This document shows, piece after piece, positions 26,742 through 36,164 of a stretch of DNA of 64,000 nucleotides. The stretch is taken from NCBI RefSeq assembly GCF_007828725.1, contig NZ_VIUW01000002.1:682001-746000 (forward strand). Direction: 5' to 3'. Position 1 is the stretch's first letter; each line of letters opens with the position of its first letter. A program made the position numbers and the translations under genes. Under the pieces are notes generated by a model. It made no database searches and had not been told where the DNA came from. It was given only the letters and a program-made list of their open reading frames with translations. The stretch comes from Marihabitans asiaticum. GTDB lineage: Bacteria; Actinomycetota; Actinomycetes; Actinomycetales; Dermatophilaceae.

Positions 26742-26832
26742 CCCCTTCGCACCTGCCAAGGCAGGGACCACCCCACCGGCCCTCCCTTCGCACCTGCCAA
26801 GGCAGGTACCCGATCTGGGGTACCTGCCTTGG
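26742..26832. terminator. Repeat family B hairpin between recD and the metalloprotease gene
   Basis: Two direct copies of a unit that reads CCCCTTCGC (or CCCTTCGC) followed by ACCTGCCAAGGCAGG lie at 26742-26765 and 26784-26806. The second copy pairs with a downstream complement: arms 26797-26811 and 26818-26832 (15 bases, loop GATCTG). The hairpin lies between the converging stops at 26740 and 26857, so it probably terminates both transcripts. Confidence 0.75.
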
Positions 26833-26856
26833 GAAGTGTGGTGATGGGGGGGTCGG

Positions 26857-27663
26857 TCAGGAGCCGTAGACCGACCGGACGCCGGAGCGGTCGGCGGAGG
26901 TCATCGACAGGTTGCTGCTCGAGCCGTTGCACTGCGGGTAGTGCATGATCGAGGCCGAGTCGTACGGGGTCAGCGGACGCCAGCTGTTGTCCTCGAAGCA
27001 GGTCCCCGCCTCGGGCCGGGTGTGCTCGTGACGGAAGCCGAGCACGTGGCCGAGCTCGTGAGCCATGATGTTGCTCGGGCTCCACGAGCCGCTGTTCAGC
27101 AGCGAGCGGGCGTTGACCAGGACGTTGCGCCCCGACTTGGCAGTGCTCGGGAAGAACGCGCGCGCGATGTACTGGGTCGTGGTGGTCGGCTCGATCGAGA
27201 AGACCACGTTCCGGTTCCGCGTCGAGCAGGAGCTGTCCTGGCTCGAGACGTGCACGAAGTTGACCCGCGAGGAGGCGGCCTCCCACTGGTTACCGCCGGC
27301 GGCCATCACGTTGCGCACGGCCGTGTAGTTGCTGCCGAACTTCGTGCTGACGCAATAGGTGAGGTTGGCGACCTGGGAGGAGCTCCACTTGTCATCGCCG
27401 CCGTAGACCCGGTTGATGATGAGCCCGTCGGTGCTCGGGGCTGCGGTCATCTCCTCGTAGTAGGACCGCAGGCCGCGCTCCTTCCCGACGACCTCGTCGC
27501 CGTTGACGACGTACTGGCCGTCGACGTCCTTGAACGTCTGGGCCTTGAACTCCTGGTAGCTGGGGACCTCGGAGTCAACCGCGTTGCCCGCGGTGGCGGC
27601 GGCCATGGCGACCGCCCCGGTGACGGCGGCGGCGGAGAAGAACCTGCTGGACGTGCGCTTCAT
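26857..27663 (-). CDS. Secreted zinc metalloprotease (metzincin, M57-like)
   Basis: A 268-residue exported protease. The signal peptide is MKRTSSRFFSAAAVTGAVAM with AAATAGNA near the likely cleavage site. The zinc motif is HELGHVLGFRH (HExxHxxGxxH), and SIMHYPQC is the downstream Met-turn. Three or four Cys residues may form disulfides. The shape resembles M57/M10/M12 metzincins of soil bacteria. It is a single leftward gene, terminated by the family B hairpin. Confidence 0.88.
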   Translation of the reverse strand: MKRTSSRFFSAAAVTGAVAMAAATAGNAVDSEVPSYQEFKAQTFKDVDGQYVVNGDEVVGKERGLRSYYEEMTAAPSTDGLIINRVYGGDDKWSSSQVANLTYCVSTKFGSNYTAVRNVMAAGGNQWEAASSRVNFVHVSSQDSSCSTRNRNVVFSIEPTTTTQYIARAFFPSTAKSGRNVLVNARSLLNSGSWSPSNIMAHELGHVLGFRHEHTRPEAGTCFEDNSWRPLTPYDSASIMHYPQCNGSSSNLSMTSADRSGVRSVYGS

Positions 27664-27799
27664 CGATCACTCCTGCGTGGCTGGGAGGCCGGCGGTCGCC
27701 CGCCTCGTGGACCCGACGCTAGGAGCGGGAGTCACCACCGTTCTACCCGCGAACGGTCAAGACTCCGTCAGCCGCGTCAGCACCTGGCCAAGACGCGCC

Positions 27800-28620
27800 T
27801 CACTTCGCCACCGCACGCTGGTACGCGCGCACCGAGACCGGCACGAAGACGACGAGGATCAGCACGATCCACGCCAGGGTGTAGATCTCGGCGTTCTCCA
27901 GCGCCCAGGTGTACTCGGCGGCGGCGCGCACCGCCTCCTCCGACTGCCCGCCACCCAAGGCTCCGAGGTTGCCGAAGTTGTCCCGCGCCGCGTGCGTAAG
28001 GGTCGAGACCGGGTTCCACCCGGCGAAGGTCCGCAGCACCGACGGCAGGTTCTCGCTCGGCACGAAGGTGTTGGCGATGAAGGTAAGCGGGAAGATCACC
28101 ATGAACGAGGCGTTGCCGACGACCTCCGGGGTGCGCACCTTCAGCCCCACCCACGCCATGATCCAGCTGATCGCGTACGCGAAGAGCAGCAGCAGGCCGA
28201 ACGCGACCAGCGCCCCGAGCAGGCCGTCGCGGATCCGCCACCCGATCACCAAGCCGGTCAGCGCCATGACGATCAGCGAGATGACGTTGTTGACCACGTC
28301 GGAGAGGGTGCGGCCGATGAGCACGCCGCCGGGGTGCATGGGCAGGGTGCGGAAGCGGTCGATGACGCCCTTCTGCATGTCCTCGGCCATGCCGAAGCCG
28401 GTGAAGGTGCCACCGAAGACCACGGTCTGGGCAAAGATGCCCGCCATCATGAACTCGCGGTAGCCCGACCCGTCGCCGCCGGCGATGCTGCCGAAGACGA
28501 AGCCGAAGAGCAGCACGAACATGATCGGCTGCATCGTCGTGAAGACGAGCAGGTCCGGCACGCGCTTGAGCTTGATGAGGTTGCGCCGGACGATCGTCAG
28601 GGAGTCGTTCACGAGAGCGC

Positions 28621-28624
<4 letters not shown>
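27800..28624 (-). CDS. ABC-2 type exporter permease, DrrB-like
   Basis: A 274-residue membrane protein with six predicted helices. It contains the ABC-2 signature region MQPIMFVLLFGFVFGSIAG and FTGFGMAEDMQKGVIDRFRTLPMHPGGVLIGRTLSD, which is typical of daunorubicin-resistance-type permeases. It pairs with the ATPase gene upstream, whose stop overlaps this ATG (ATGA). Substrate class is probably a drug or lipid, by family only. Confidence 0.9.
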
Positions 28625-29613
<989 letters not shown>

Positions 29614-29654
29614 GGCGCTCAATCTAGGGCCGAGGGCTGACACCCACGAAACGA

Positions 29655-30338
29655 CTATTTGCGGTCCCGGCCGGGCGCCTCCCGCAGACGAGGCAGGTCG
29701 ACGGTGAAGAGCGGCAGGAAGAGCTGGGTCAACGGCCCGATCGCGAAGGCGTAGAGGACGGTGCCCAGACCGACGACACCGCCGAGCAACCATCCGACTG
29801 CCACGACGGAGATCTCGAGCACGGTCCGCACCAGCCGGACGGAGCGACCGGTGCGCCGAGCCAGGCCCGTCATCAACCCGTCGCGTGGCCCCGGCCCGAG
29901 CTGGGAGCCGATGTACATGCCGGTGGCGACCCCGTTGAGCCCGACCCCGGCGACGAGCAGCAGCACCCGCCAGCCGAGAGCGTCGGGCTCGGGCAGCACG
30001 GCCAGGGTGGCGTCCGCGGCCGGCCCGATGAGCAGCGCGTTGGCGAGGGTGCCCAGCCCCGGCGGCTGGCGAAGGGGGATCCAGCCCACCAGCACGAGGA
30101 GGGAGACCAGGACGACGATCATCCCGAAGGTCAGCGGCAGGTGCGTGGAGACACCGACGTGCAGCACGTCCCACGGGATCTGGCCGAGGGTGGCGCGCAG
30201 CACCATCGCCATGGAGGCTCCGTACAGGGCGAGGCCGGCGAGCAGCAGGGGCAGGCGGATCGCCAGGCGTCCCGCGCGCAGCTGCGCGACCGGGCCGATG
30301 GCTGCCAGCTCACGACCCCGGCGGGTGCTCTGCGCCAC
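29655..30338 (-). CDS. YczE/YyaS/YitT-family membrane protein
   Basis: A 227-residue integral membrane protein with five or six helices (first at LPLLLAGLALYGASMAMVL). The pattern GQIPWDVLHVGVSTHLPLTFG and QLGPGPRDGLMTGLARRTGRSVRLVRTVLE is the diagnostic feature of the family. Its role is unclear; members in Bacillus sit beside surfactin genes. The GTG start directly follows the TfoX-gene stop (TGAGTG), so the two are cotranscribed. Confidence 0.85.
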   Translation of the reverse strand: MAQSTRRGRELAAIGPVAQLRAGRLAIRLPLLLAGLALYGASMAMVLRATLGQIPWDVLHVGVSTHLPLTFGMIVVLVSLLVLVGWIPLRQPPGLGTLANALLIGPAADATLAVLPEPDALGWRVLLLVAGVGLNGVATGMYIGSQLGPGPRDGLMTGLARRTGRSVRLVRTVLEISVVAVGWLLGGVVGLGTVLYAFAIGPLTQLFLPLFTVDLPRLREAPGRDRK

Positions 30339-30668
30339 TCAGCCCCTCACCTTCGCCGGCAGGGTGCGCACGAAGGCGACGCTCGGGCGCACGAGCCGCT
30401 CCAGCTCGGCGTCATTGAGCTCGCGGTCGGGATCGGTCTCGAACCACCCGCTCGTCACCCGGCCGCGCATCTCCATCGGCCGCAGCAGCGGGTCGACGTC
30501 GGCGTCCTCCGGCACCCGGACCATGAGGCTGCGGCGGCTGCCGGCGGCGACGGCCATGTGCCCCTCCAGCATGAACCCCAGCCCGCCGAACATCTTCCGT
30601 TCGGTCAGGTCCGTCTCGCCGCGCAGCAGCTCCCGGACCCGGGCGGCGAGCCCCTCGTCGTACGCCAT
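30339..30668 (-). CDS. TfoX N-terminal-domain protein
   Basis: A 109-residue protein consisting of the TfoX_N domain alone. The key block is ERKMFGGLGFMLEGHMAVAAG, with FVRTLPAKVRG at the end. In gamma-proteobacteria, TfoX/Sxy proteins switch on competence genes, but actinobacterial single-domain members have no shown role, so the name says little. Cotranscribed with the YczE-like gene. Confidence 0.8.
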   Translation of the reverse strand: MAYDEGLAARVRELLRGETDLTERKMFGGLGFMLEGHMAVAAGSRRSLMVRVPEDADVDPLLRPMEMRGRVTSGWFETDPDRELNDAELERLVRPSVAFVRTLPAKVRG

Positions 30669-30850
30669 GCAGGCAGTGTGCCGGATCGTCGCCGAGAGCC
30701 GGTTACGGCGCCCGAGAGGTTACGCGCGCGTACGACGACCGTTGGTCCGCCGACGCAGGTCGCGGACGATCCCGTTCCGCGCAGCGCACGACTCCCGGAC
30801 AGGCCACCGGGTCCGTCCCTATCGTGGTGCCGGACGACACGGAGGCAGGC

Positions 30851-31678
30851 ATGTACAGCGCAACCACGCAGACGCGGCAGCCCTGGCGCCCCGCCGCGAT
30901 CGGACCGGACTCGCGCGGGGTCTGGCTGATGGGCAACGACGTCGACGTCGCTCGCCGCCTGGCGGGCGCCGGCTTCGACTGGGTCGCCCTGGACGCCCAG
31001 CACGGCGCCATCGACAGGTCAGCGCTCGTGGCCCTCGGCCGCGCGCTCGCGGACGTCGGGACCAACTTCGTGGTACGGGTGCCGGGGGTCGAGCACTCGT
31101 GGATCGGGGCGAGCCTGGACGCCGGGGCGGCCGGGGTCATCGTGCCCTCGGTGGCCTCGGTCCAGGACGCCCGCGCCGCCGTGCGCGCGACCTACTACCC
31201 GCCGCTGGGCGAACGCAGCTGGGGCCCGTTCTCCCCCATGTGGGACGCCGCGCCACCGCCGACCGAGGAGGCCGACGCGCAGGTGCAGTGCGCGGTGATG
31301 ATCGAGACGGCAGGCGCGCTGGAGGCGGTCGAGGAGATCGCCGCCCTGGATGGTGTCGGCATGCTCTTCCTCGGCCCCGTCGACCTCTCGCTCGCCCTGG
31401 ACCGGAGCGTCGCGGACCTGCTCTCCGACACCCGGGACGAGGCGCCGGTCCCGCGCATCCGGCGGGCGGCCGAGCGCCACCGCAAGGCGGTCGCCGCCTT
31501 CGCCGGCCACCCCGACGGGGTCCCCGCGATGCGCGCCCAGGGCATCGACCGGATCGCCGTCGCGACCGACATCGCGATCGTCGCCCTCGGAGCGCAGCGA
31601 GCCCTCGCCCTCACCGACCAGGGCAGGCTCCCTCAGGTCACCTCTCGCACGAAGGACACGACCTCCTCGAGCACCTGA
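30851..31678 (+). CDS. HpcH/HpaI-family aldolase
   Basis: A 275-residue metal-dependent class II pyruvate aldolase. Landmarks are the FDWVALDAQHGAID region with the catalytic His, GAAGVIVPSVASVQDARAAV, AVMIETAGALEAVEEIAALDGVGMLFLGPVDLSLAL with the metal-binding Glu and Asp, and an RSWGPFS loop. ATG 30851 has a strong GGAGGCAGG ribosome site just upstream, better than the GTG at 30824. Its last 46 bases overlap the converging hydrolase gene on the other strand. Confidence 0.88.
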   Translation: MYSATTQTRQPWRPAAIGPDSRGVWLMGNDVDVARRLAGAGFDWVALDAQHGAIDRSALVALGRALADVGTNFVVRVPGVEHSWIGASLDAGAAGVIVPSVASVQDARAAVRATYYPPLGERSWGPFSPMWDAAPPPTEEADAQVQCAVMIETAGALEAVEEIAALDGVGMLFLGPVDLSLALDRSVADLLSDTRDEAPVPRIRRAAERHRKAVAAFAGHPDGVPAMRAQGIDRIAVATDIAIVALGAQRALALTDQGRLPQVTSRTKDTTSSST

Positions 31679-32358
31679 CTCGGCGCCTCCCACAGCGTGT
31701 TGTGGTCACGTCCGGGCACGACGACGCGGCGCGCCTGGGGGATCACCTCGGCGAGGGCCGCGCTCATCGCCGGCGGCACGAGCGAGTCCTCCGCCCCGTG
31801 CAGCAGCAGCGTCGGCAGCTCGAGCCCCGCGGCGAGCCCCTCGGTCGCGTACCGGTCCGGGACGAGCCGCTCCGGCAGCCCACGCACCACGGCCCGGAAC
31901 ATCGCCGTCATCGACGTGAAGGGCGAGACGAGCACCAGCCCGGCCCAGCCTCCGTCGAGCGCGAGGCGGGCCGCGACCGCGCTGCCGAGCGACTCCCCCA
32001 CCAGGACGGTGGCCGCCGGGTCCACCCCTTCGCCCTCGAGGTGGTCCAGACCCCGTCGGGCGGCGGCGAGGACCGACTCCTCGCTCGGGCGCCCCGGCGA
32101 CGGCCCGTAACCGGGATACTCCGGCGCGGCGAACCCGATCCCTTGTGCCGCAACGAGATCGGCCAGCGGCGAGATGGTGCCGATATCACTACCGTTGCCG
32201 TGCAGGTAGACCACGGTCGGCCCGCCGACCGGCGCCGGGACGTGCAGCAGGTGGGTGCCCTCGTCGACCTCGACGAGGCGGTCCGCGGTGGCCGAGGGGT
32301 CCCACGGCGGCGCCGGGTAGACCAGGCGCCGGGTCAGCGGGCGAAGGGGGTGCCTCAC
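31633..32358 (-). CDS. Alpha/beta hydrolase
   Basis: A 241-residue serine hydrolase of the FrsA/ABHD13-like type. Oxyanion strand VVYLHGNGSDIG, nucleophile elbow VGESLGSAVA, acid in LLLHGAEDSLVP, and His in PGRDHNTLWE. GTG 32358 overlaps the stop of the upstream NAD(P)-binding gene (GTGA). The 3' end overlaps the converging aldolase gene by 46 bases. Confidence 0.88.
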   Translation of the reverse strand: MRHPLRPLTRRLVYPAPPWDPSATADRLVEVDEGTHLLHVPAPVGGPTVVYLHGNGSDIGTISPLADLVAAQGIGFAAPEYPGYGPSPGRPSEESVLAAARRGLDHLEGEGVDPAATVLVGESLGSAVAARLALDGGWAGLVLVSPFTSMTAMFRAVVRGLPERLVPDRYATEGLAAGLELPTLLLHGAEDSLVPPAMSAALAEVIPQARRVVVPGRDHNTLWEAPSQVLEEVVSFVREVT

Positions 32359-33338
32359 CTGGACCAGACCGGGTCGCCGGCGGACGGACGCAACGGGTCC
32401 TCCCCTTCGCTCGCGCCGTCATGGGCGGGGTCGAAGGGGGTGAGCGCGCGGCTGATCGCCTCGCGCACCCCGACGAGGGTGCGGCCGGGCTCGCCGAGGA
32501 CCTCCCGGGCGTCGTGGCTGCAGGTCATGTCGTGGCGAAGGGAGTGCACCAGCGCCTCGACGGTGGCGTCGGGGACGTCGGTGAGGGCTCCGGCGACGGC
32601 GCCCATGAGATCGGCCGGCATCCACGGCAGCGGGATCTGCACGCGCGGACTGCCGATGACGTCGGCGTAGACCCGCAGGAGCTCGGGATAGGTCATGACG
32701 TCGGGCCCGCCGACGTCGAGATATCCGTGCAGATCGGTGGCCTCAAGACCGAGGACGAGGTAGTCCACGACGTCGTCGACGGCGATCGGCTGGACCTGGG
32801 TGGCAGCCATCCACCGTGGTACCGGACGAATCGCGGGGATGCGCCGCGAGACCTGGCGCACCACCTCGAAGCTGGCCGAGCCCGACCCGAGCACGATCGC
32901 CGCCCGTAGCGTGAGCGCCGTCGCCGACCCTCCGCTCAGCACGTCCTCGACCTCGAGCCGGGAGCGCAGGTGGTCGGAGAGGTCGGCGTCGTCGGTGCCG
33001 GCAGGGATGAGCCCGGAAAGGTAGACCACGTGCTCGACCCCGGCATCGTCGACCGCGTCGCGCACGTGCTCGGCCGCCACCCGGTCGCGGGCGAGGTAGT
33101 CGCGGTCGTCGAGCCCGTGGATGAGGTAGGCGAGGGCGTCGACACCGTCGACCGCGGCGCGGACCTGCTCGGGGTCGAAGACGTCCATCGCCCGCCACTG
33201 CACCTGCTCGCGCCACGGGTAGTCGGTGCGGGAGGTGCCGTCGGAGCTCGTGGCGATCACCTCGTGGCCACGGGCGAGCAGCGCGGGCACGAGGCGGGAG
33301 CCGACGTAGCCGCGGGCCCCGGTGACCAGGACGCGCAT
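32355..33338 (-). CDS. NAD(P)H-binding SDR-like protein (YbjT-type)
   Basis: A 327-residue atypical short-chain dehydrogenase. VTGARGYVGSRLVPALLARGHEV is the Rossmann dinucleotide loop (GxxGxxG), and the protein keeps VVYLSGLIP, LTLRAAIVLGSGSASFE and the C-terminal PDVMTYPELL block. Catalytic YxxxK is not evident, so it may be a cofactor-binding regulator or quinone-type reductase. It is a paralogue of the gene at 61219-62124. It forms an operon with the CoxG-like gene and the hydrolase. Confidence 0.82.
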   Translation of the reverse strand: MRVLVTGARGYVGSRLVPALLARGHEVIATSSDGTSRTDYPWREQVQWRAMDVFDPEQVRAAVDGVDALAYLIHGLDDRDYLARDRVAAEHVRDAVDDAGVEHVVYLSGLIPAGTDDADLSDHLRSRLEVEDVLSGGSATALTLRAAIVLGSGSASFEVVRQVSRRIPAIRPVPRWMAATQVQPIAVDDVVDYLVLGLEATDLHGYLDVGGPDVMTYPELLRVYADVIGSPRVQIPLPWMPADLMGAVAGALTDVPDATVEALVHSLRHDMTCSHDAREVLGEPGRTLVGVREAISRALTPFDPAHDGASEGEDPLRPSAGDPVWSR

Positions 33339-33892
33339 CAGCGCTTCTTCCCGAACAGGCCCTTCACCGACCGGCCGTACGAGGCGACGAGGCCGGGCAG
33401 GACGGAGCGGCCGATGTCGAGCGGCTCGTCGTCGGGGCCGCCGGTCGAGGCGCCGTCAGGGCCGGCGAGGCAGTGCACGAAGCGGTCGATGAGCGGGTCC
33501 GAGGCGCGCTGGGCGATGCCGCCGCCGAGGTTGGTCGGGGCGCCCTTGACGTCCAGGGTCGTCGCGAGGTCGACCGACGTCGTCGCGTCGTCGATGCGCG
33601 CCAGGCGCACGTCGATGGTGATGTCGGCCTTGCCGAAGCCGTGCCGCTCCTTGCCCGTCGCCTCGACCCGGGCGGTCGCGGTGTCCTCGTCGCGCCCAGT
33701 CATCGACCCGGTGCCGTCGTAGGTGAGGGTGACCGGTCCGAGCTTGACCTTGAGCGCGCCGACGAAGTCCTCGCCGGTCACCTCGGTGACCTGCGCGCCG
33801 GGGAAACAGCGCCCGACCCGCCTCAGGTCGGTGAACGCGGTCCACATGTGCTCGAGCGAGGCGTCGACCTCGTAGTGGTGGGTGAGCTTCAC
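33338..33892 (-). CDS. CoxG-like SRPBCC family protein
   Basis: A 184-residue protein of the carbon monoxide dehydrogenase subunit G (CoxG) family in the START/SRPBCC superfamily. LTHHYEVDASLEHMWTAFTDLRRVGRCFPGAQ and GALKVKLGPVTLTYDGTGSM are the conserved first half; GGGIAQRASDPLIDRFVHCL is the C-terminal helix. No CO dehydrogenase genes are nearby, so it is probably a general lipid-binding or membrane-associated factor. The GTG start is at 33892; the stop shares one base with the next gene's ATG. Confidence 0.85.
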   Translation of the reverse strand: MKLTHHYEVDASLEHMWTAFTDLRRVGRCFPGAQVTEVTGEDFVGALKVKLGPVTLTYDGTGSMTGRDEDTATARVEATGKERHGFGKADITIDVRLARIDDATTSVDLATTLDVKGAPTNLGGGIAQRASDPLIDRFVHCLAGPDGASTGGPDDEPLDIGRSVLPGLVASYGRSVKGLFGKKR

Positions 33893-33954
33893 CCGTCGAG
33901 CCTATTTCACCGATGTCTGCCTACCTGTACCCATCGGCAGGCGAGATGCGCCAC

Positions 33955-34467
33955 TTAGGCATCCATCGGCTGCGAGGGGCGGGGGCGAAGGGGGACCGGC
34001 TCGCCGAGGTACCGGGTCAGCACCGCCCGGACGGTGTCGTCGATCCGCCACGTCGCGTCGCTCGAGCGGTCCCAGAGGATCACCGAGCTCTCCGCGACGA
34101 CGGCGGGCTCTCCCCCTTCGCCCTGCGCGGTTGTGTGGATCTCGGACTCGACGGTGAAGGAGGAGGTGCCGACGTGGCCGACCCACATCCGCACCCGGAA
34201 CGGCTGGATGGGCGCGAAGCGCATCTCGGCCAGGTAGTCGACGCGCTGGGCGCCGACGAGGTTGCCCACGTGGTCGGGCAGGTCGTCGAGCAGGCCAGGC
34301 TCACGCGGGATGCCGAGCTGGTCTGCCCGGCGGCCGAGGCCGAAGAAGCGGATCCGCGCCTCGTCGAGGACCCGCATCGCCTCGACGTTGTCGACGTGCC
34401 CGCCGGTGTTGATGTCACGCAGACGCGCCTGGATCTGGACCTCGTGCACCTCACCCACGCGCGCCAC
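33955..34467 (-). CDS. Acyl-CoA thioesterase, hot-dog fold
   Basis: A 170-residue thioesterase of the 4HBT type: ARLRDINTGGHVDNVEAMRVLDEARIRFF holds the catalytic-region Asp and Asn/His pattern, and the second beta region FRVRMWVGHVGTSSFTVESEI follows. GTG 34467 (MARVGEVHEVQ) is preferred. The longer frame would start inside the divergent VOC gene's first codons. Substrate chain length is unknown. Confidence 0.82.
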   Translation of the reverse strand: MARVGEVHEVQIQARLRDINTGGHVDNVEAMRVLDEARIRFFGLGRRADQLGIPREPGLLDDLPDHVGNLVGAQRVDYLAEMRFAPIQPFRVRMWVGHVGTSSFTVESEIHTTAQGEGGEPAVVAESSVILWDRSSDATWRIDDTVRAVLTRYLGEPVPLRPRPSQPMDA

Positions 34468-34507
34468 TGTCGCACGGCGTGGGGTCGATGGCGCTAGGTT
34501 CGTGGCT

Positions 34508-34942
34508 GTGATCACCGCAGTGCACACCCTCATCTACAGCGATGACGCCGCCGCGACCCGAGCCTTCTTCAAGGACGTGCTGCAGCTGCCGCATGTCACC
34601 GACCCCTCCTCCTCGGACGACCCGCAGGCCGGCGAGGGCGACCCGGCGGGCTGGCTGATCTTCGACACCGGGCCCAGCGAGCTCGGCGTCCACCCGACGA
34701 AGGGGGAGTTCGGCGGCGAGGAGTTCACCGCGCCGCGGCACCACCAGATCAGCCTCATGGTGCAGGACATCACGGCGGCGCTGGCGGAGCTGCGCGAGCG
34801 GGGCGCGGTGGTGCCGGCCGAGCCGGCGGACCTGGGCTTCGGGGTGGGGGCCGAGGTCGAGGTGCCGGGCACCGACCCGATCCTCATCTACGCCCCCCGC
34901 CACCCCACGATCGCCCCCACCCCCAGATCCGAATTTCCCTAG
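34508..34942 (+). CDS. VOC-superfamily (glyoxalase-like) protein
   Basis: A 144-residue protein with two beta-alpha-beta-beta-beta repeats of the vicinal oxygen chelate fold. It opens with AVHTLIYSDDAAATRAFFKDVLQLPHVTD and carries ELGVHPTKGE, HHQISLMVQDITAALAELRERGA, and ends in DPILIYAPRHP. Candidate metal ligands are His and Glu residues in these strands. GTG 34508 or 34502 could start it. Its role could be resistance or a dioxygenase; it cannot be told further. Confidence 0.8.
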   Translation: MITAVHTLIYSDDAAATRAFFKDVLQLPHVTDPSSSDDPQAGEGDPAGWLIFDTGPSELGVHPTKGEFGGEEFTAPRHHQISLMVQDITAALAELRERGAVVPAEPADLGFGVGAEVEVPGTDPILIYAPRHPTIAPTPRSEFP

Positions 34943-35003
34943 GTTCCTACCAGCCACCGAGGAAATGTCCCGGGCACCTTGTCCGGATCCTCGGCATCTG
35001 TGC

Positions 35004-35034
35004 TTGACCCTCACGCGACGTGAGGCGGCACCGT
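35004..35034 (+). promoter_or_regulatory. TipA-type autoregulated promoter and operator
   Basis: TTGACC at 35004-35009 is followed by the dyad CCTCACG-cga-CGTGAGG (35009-35025) and, at 19-base spacing, CACCGT (35029-35034) as the -10. The long spacer containing a dyad is the MerR-family arrangement, and the dyad closely resembles the known thiostrepton-inducible tipA promoter of Streptomyces. The gene's ATG at 35041 falls where transcription would begin, implying a leaderless mRNA. Confidence 0.75.
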
Positions 35035-35040
35035 TGAGTC

Positions 35041-35829
35041 ATGACCACGTCACGAGGCGCGCAGACTGCTCTCATGGACGGGGCGCTGACGGTCGGGCAG
35101 GTCGCCGATGAGCTCGGGGTGACGGTGCGCACGCTGCACCACTACGACGAGCTGGGGCTGCTCGTCCCCTCCGGGCGCAGCGCTGCGGGCTACCGCCTCT
35201 ACACGGCGGAGGACCTGCAGCGTCTCAGCTCGATCGTCCTCTACCGGCGGCTGGGCTTCGGCCTGGAGCAGGTGGGCGAGCTGCTGGTGGCCGACGGCGC
35301 CGCGCGGATCGAGCAGCTGCGGCGGCAACGTGACGAGGTCAGGGCGAGGTTGGCACAGATGACCGGCCTCGTCGACGCGATCGAGCACGCACTGGAGGCA
35401 GAGATGACGCAGCGACCCGCGACGACGGAGGACCTGAGGGCGATCTTCGGCGACGGCTTCGGCGAGGAGTATCAGACCGAGGCGCAGGAGCGCTGGGGGC
35501 ACACCCCGCAGTGGGAGCAGTCCCGGCAGCGCACGGCGCACTTCACGCCGGGACGGTGGCAGGAGATCAAGGACGAGACCGAGGCGCTGGAGCAGGCGGC
35601 CGCCGCCGCGGTGCGCGAAGGGGTGGACCCGGACTCACCGCACGGGCGAGAGATCGCCGAGCGGCACCGGGAGAGCATCGAGGTCTTCTACGACTGCAGC
35701 CACGAGTTCCAGGTCGGGCTGGCCCAGATGTACCTCGCCGACCCGCGCTTCACCGCGCACTACGACGAGCGTCAGCCCGGCCTCGCGCAGTGGCTGCACG
35801 ACGCGATCGTCGCGAACGCCGCTCGCTGA
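35041..35829 (+). CDS. MerR-family regulator with TipAS ligand-binding domain
   Basis: A 262-residue transcription activator. Residues about 14-85 form the MerR helix-turn-helix (LTVGQVADELGVTVRTLHHYDELGLL and GYRLYTAEDLQRLSSI), then a coiled-coil dimer helix. A C-terminal TipAS antibiotic-sensing domain follows (IFGDGFGEEYQTEAQERWG through HRESIEVFYDCSHEFQVGLAQMYLADPRFTAHYDE). TipA-type proteins bind thiopeptides and activate their own promoter; the matching dyad lies directly upstream. Confidence 0.93.
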   Translation: MTTSRGAQTALMDGALTVGQVADELGVTVRTLHHYDELGLLVPSGRSAAGYRLYTAEDLQRLSSIVLYRRLGFGLEQVGELLVADGAARIEQLRRQRDEVRARLAQMTGLVDAIEHALEAEMTQRPATTEDLRAIFGDGFGEEYQTEAQERWGHTPQWEQSRQRTAHFTPGRWQEIKDETEALEQAAAAAVREGVDPDSPHGREIAERHRESIEVFYDCSHEFQVGLAQMYLADPRFTAHYDERQPGLAQWLHDAIVANAAR

Positions 35830-35835
35830 GCGACG

Positions 35836-36117
35836 CTACTCGGCGCGGCCGGCGGCGGTGGAGTCCCCACCGCCGTCGGCCTCGAGGTCGGGCGCCGGCG
35901 CGTCGGCCTCACCGCCGCGCGGGTCGAAGGTCTCCCCTTCGCCTCGGTCGGCATCGGTGACGACCCGACCGGAGCCGTCCGGGGCCTCCTCGACCTCCTC
36001 GGTGTACTCGCTGATGTGGTCGACGTACTCCGGCTGAGTCTCCGGGGAGGTCACCGCCTCGTTCTCCTCGTACGGCTCGTCGTGCGGGTCGACCTGGTTG
36101 TCGCGCTCGTCGCTCAT
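35836..36117 (-). CDS. Acidic protein of unknown function
   Basis: A 93-residue, strongly acidic, probably disordered protein: MSDERDNQVDPHDEPYEENE at the start, many Glu/Asp throughout, no hydrophobic segments. ATG 36117 was taken as start. Nothing in its sequence indicates a function. It is convergent to the TipA-like gene with six bases between stops, and divergent from the GNAT-NUDIX gene across a large inverted repeat. Confidence 0.6.
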   Translation of the reverse strand: MSDERDNQVDPHDEPYEENEAVTSPETQPEYVDHISEYTEEVEEAPDGSGRVVTDADRGEGETFDPRGGEADAPAPDLEADGGGDSTAAGRAE

Positions 36118-36164
36118 GGCTCGATCCTGGCAGCCCGCCGACCTCCCCAAGGCGGCAGGCGGCA

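Noticed and set aside
30339-30668. TfoX-domain gene as evidence of natural competence
   Set aside because: The competence role is shown only for gamma-proteobacterial TfoX/Sxy. Single-domain actinobacterial members are common and uncharacterised, so it gives no real support to the uptake hypothesis.
29761-32670. A 969-codon open frame on the plus strand, and other very long frames such as 8159-10141 and 4053-6128 upstream of the pabC start
   Set aside because: These run opposite to, or out of frame with, well-supported genes and have the Arg/Pro/Ala-rich composition of shadow frames in high-GC DNA.
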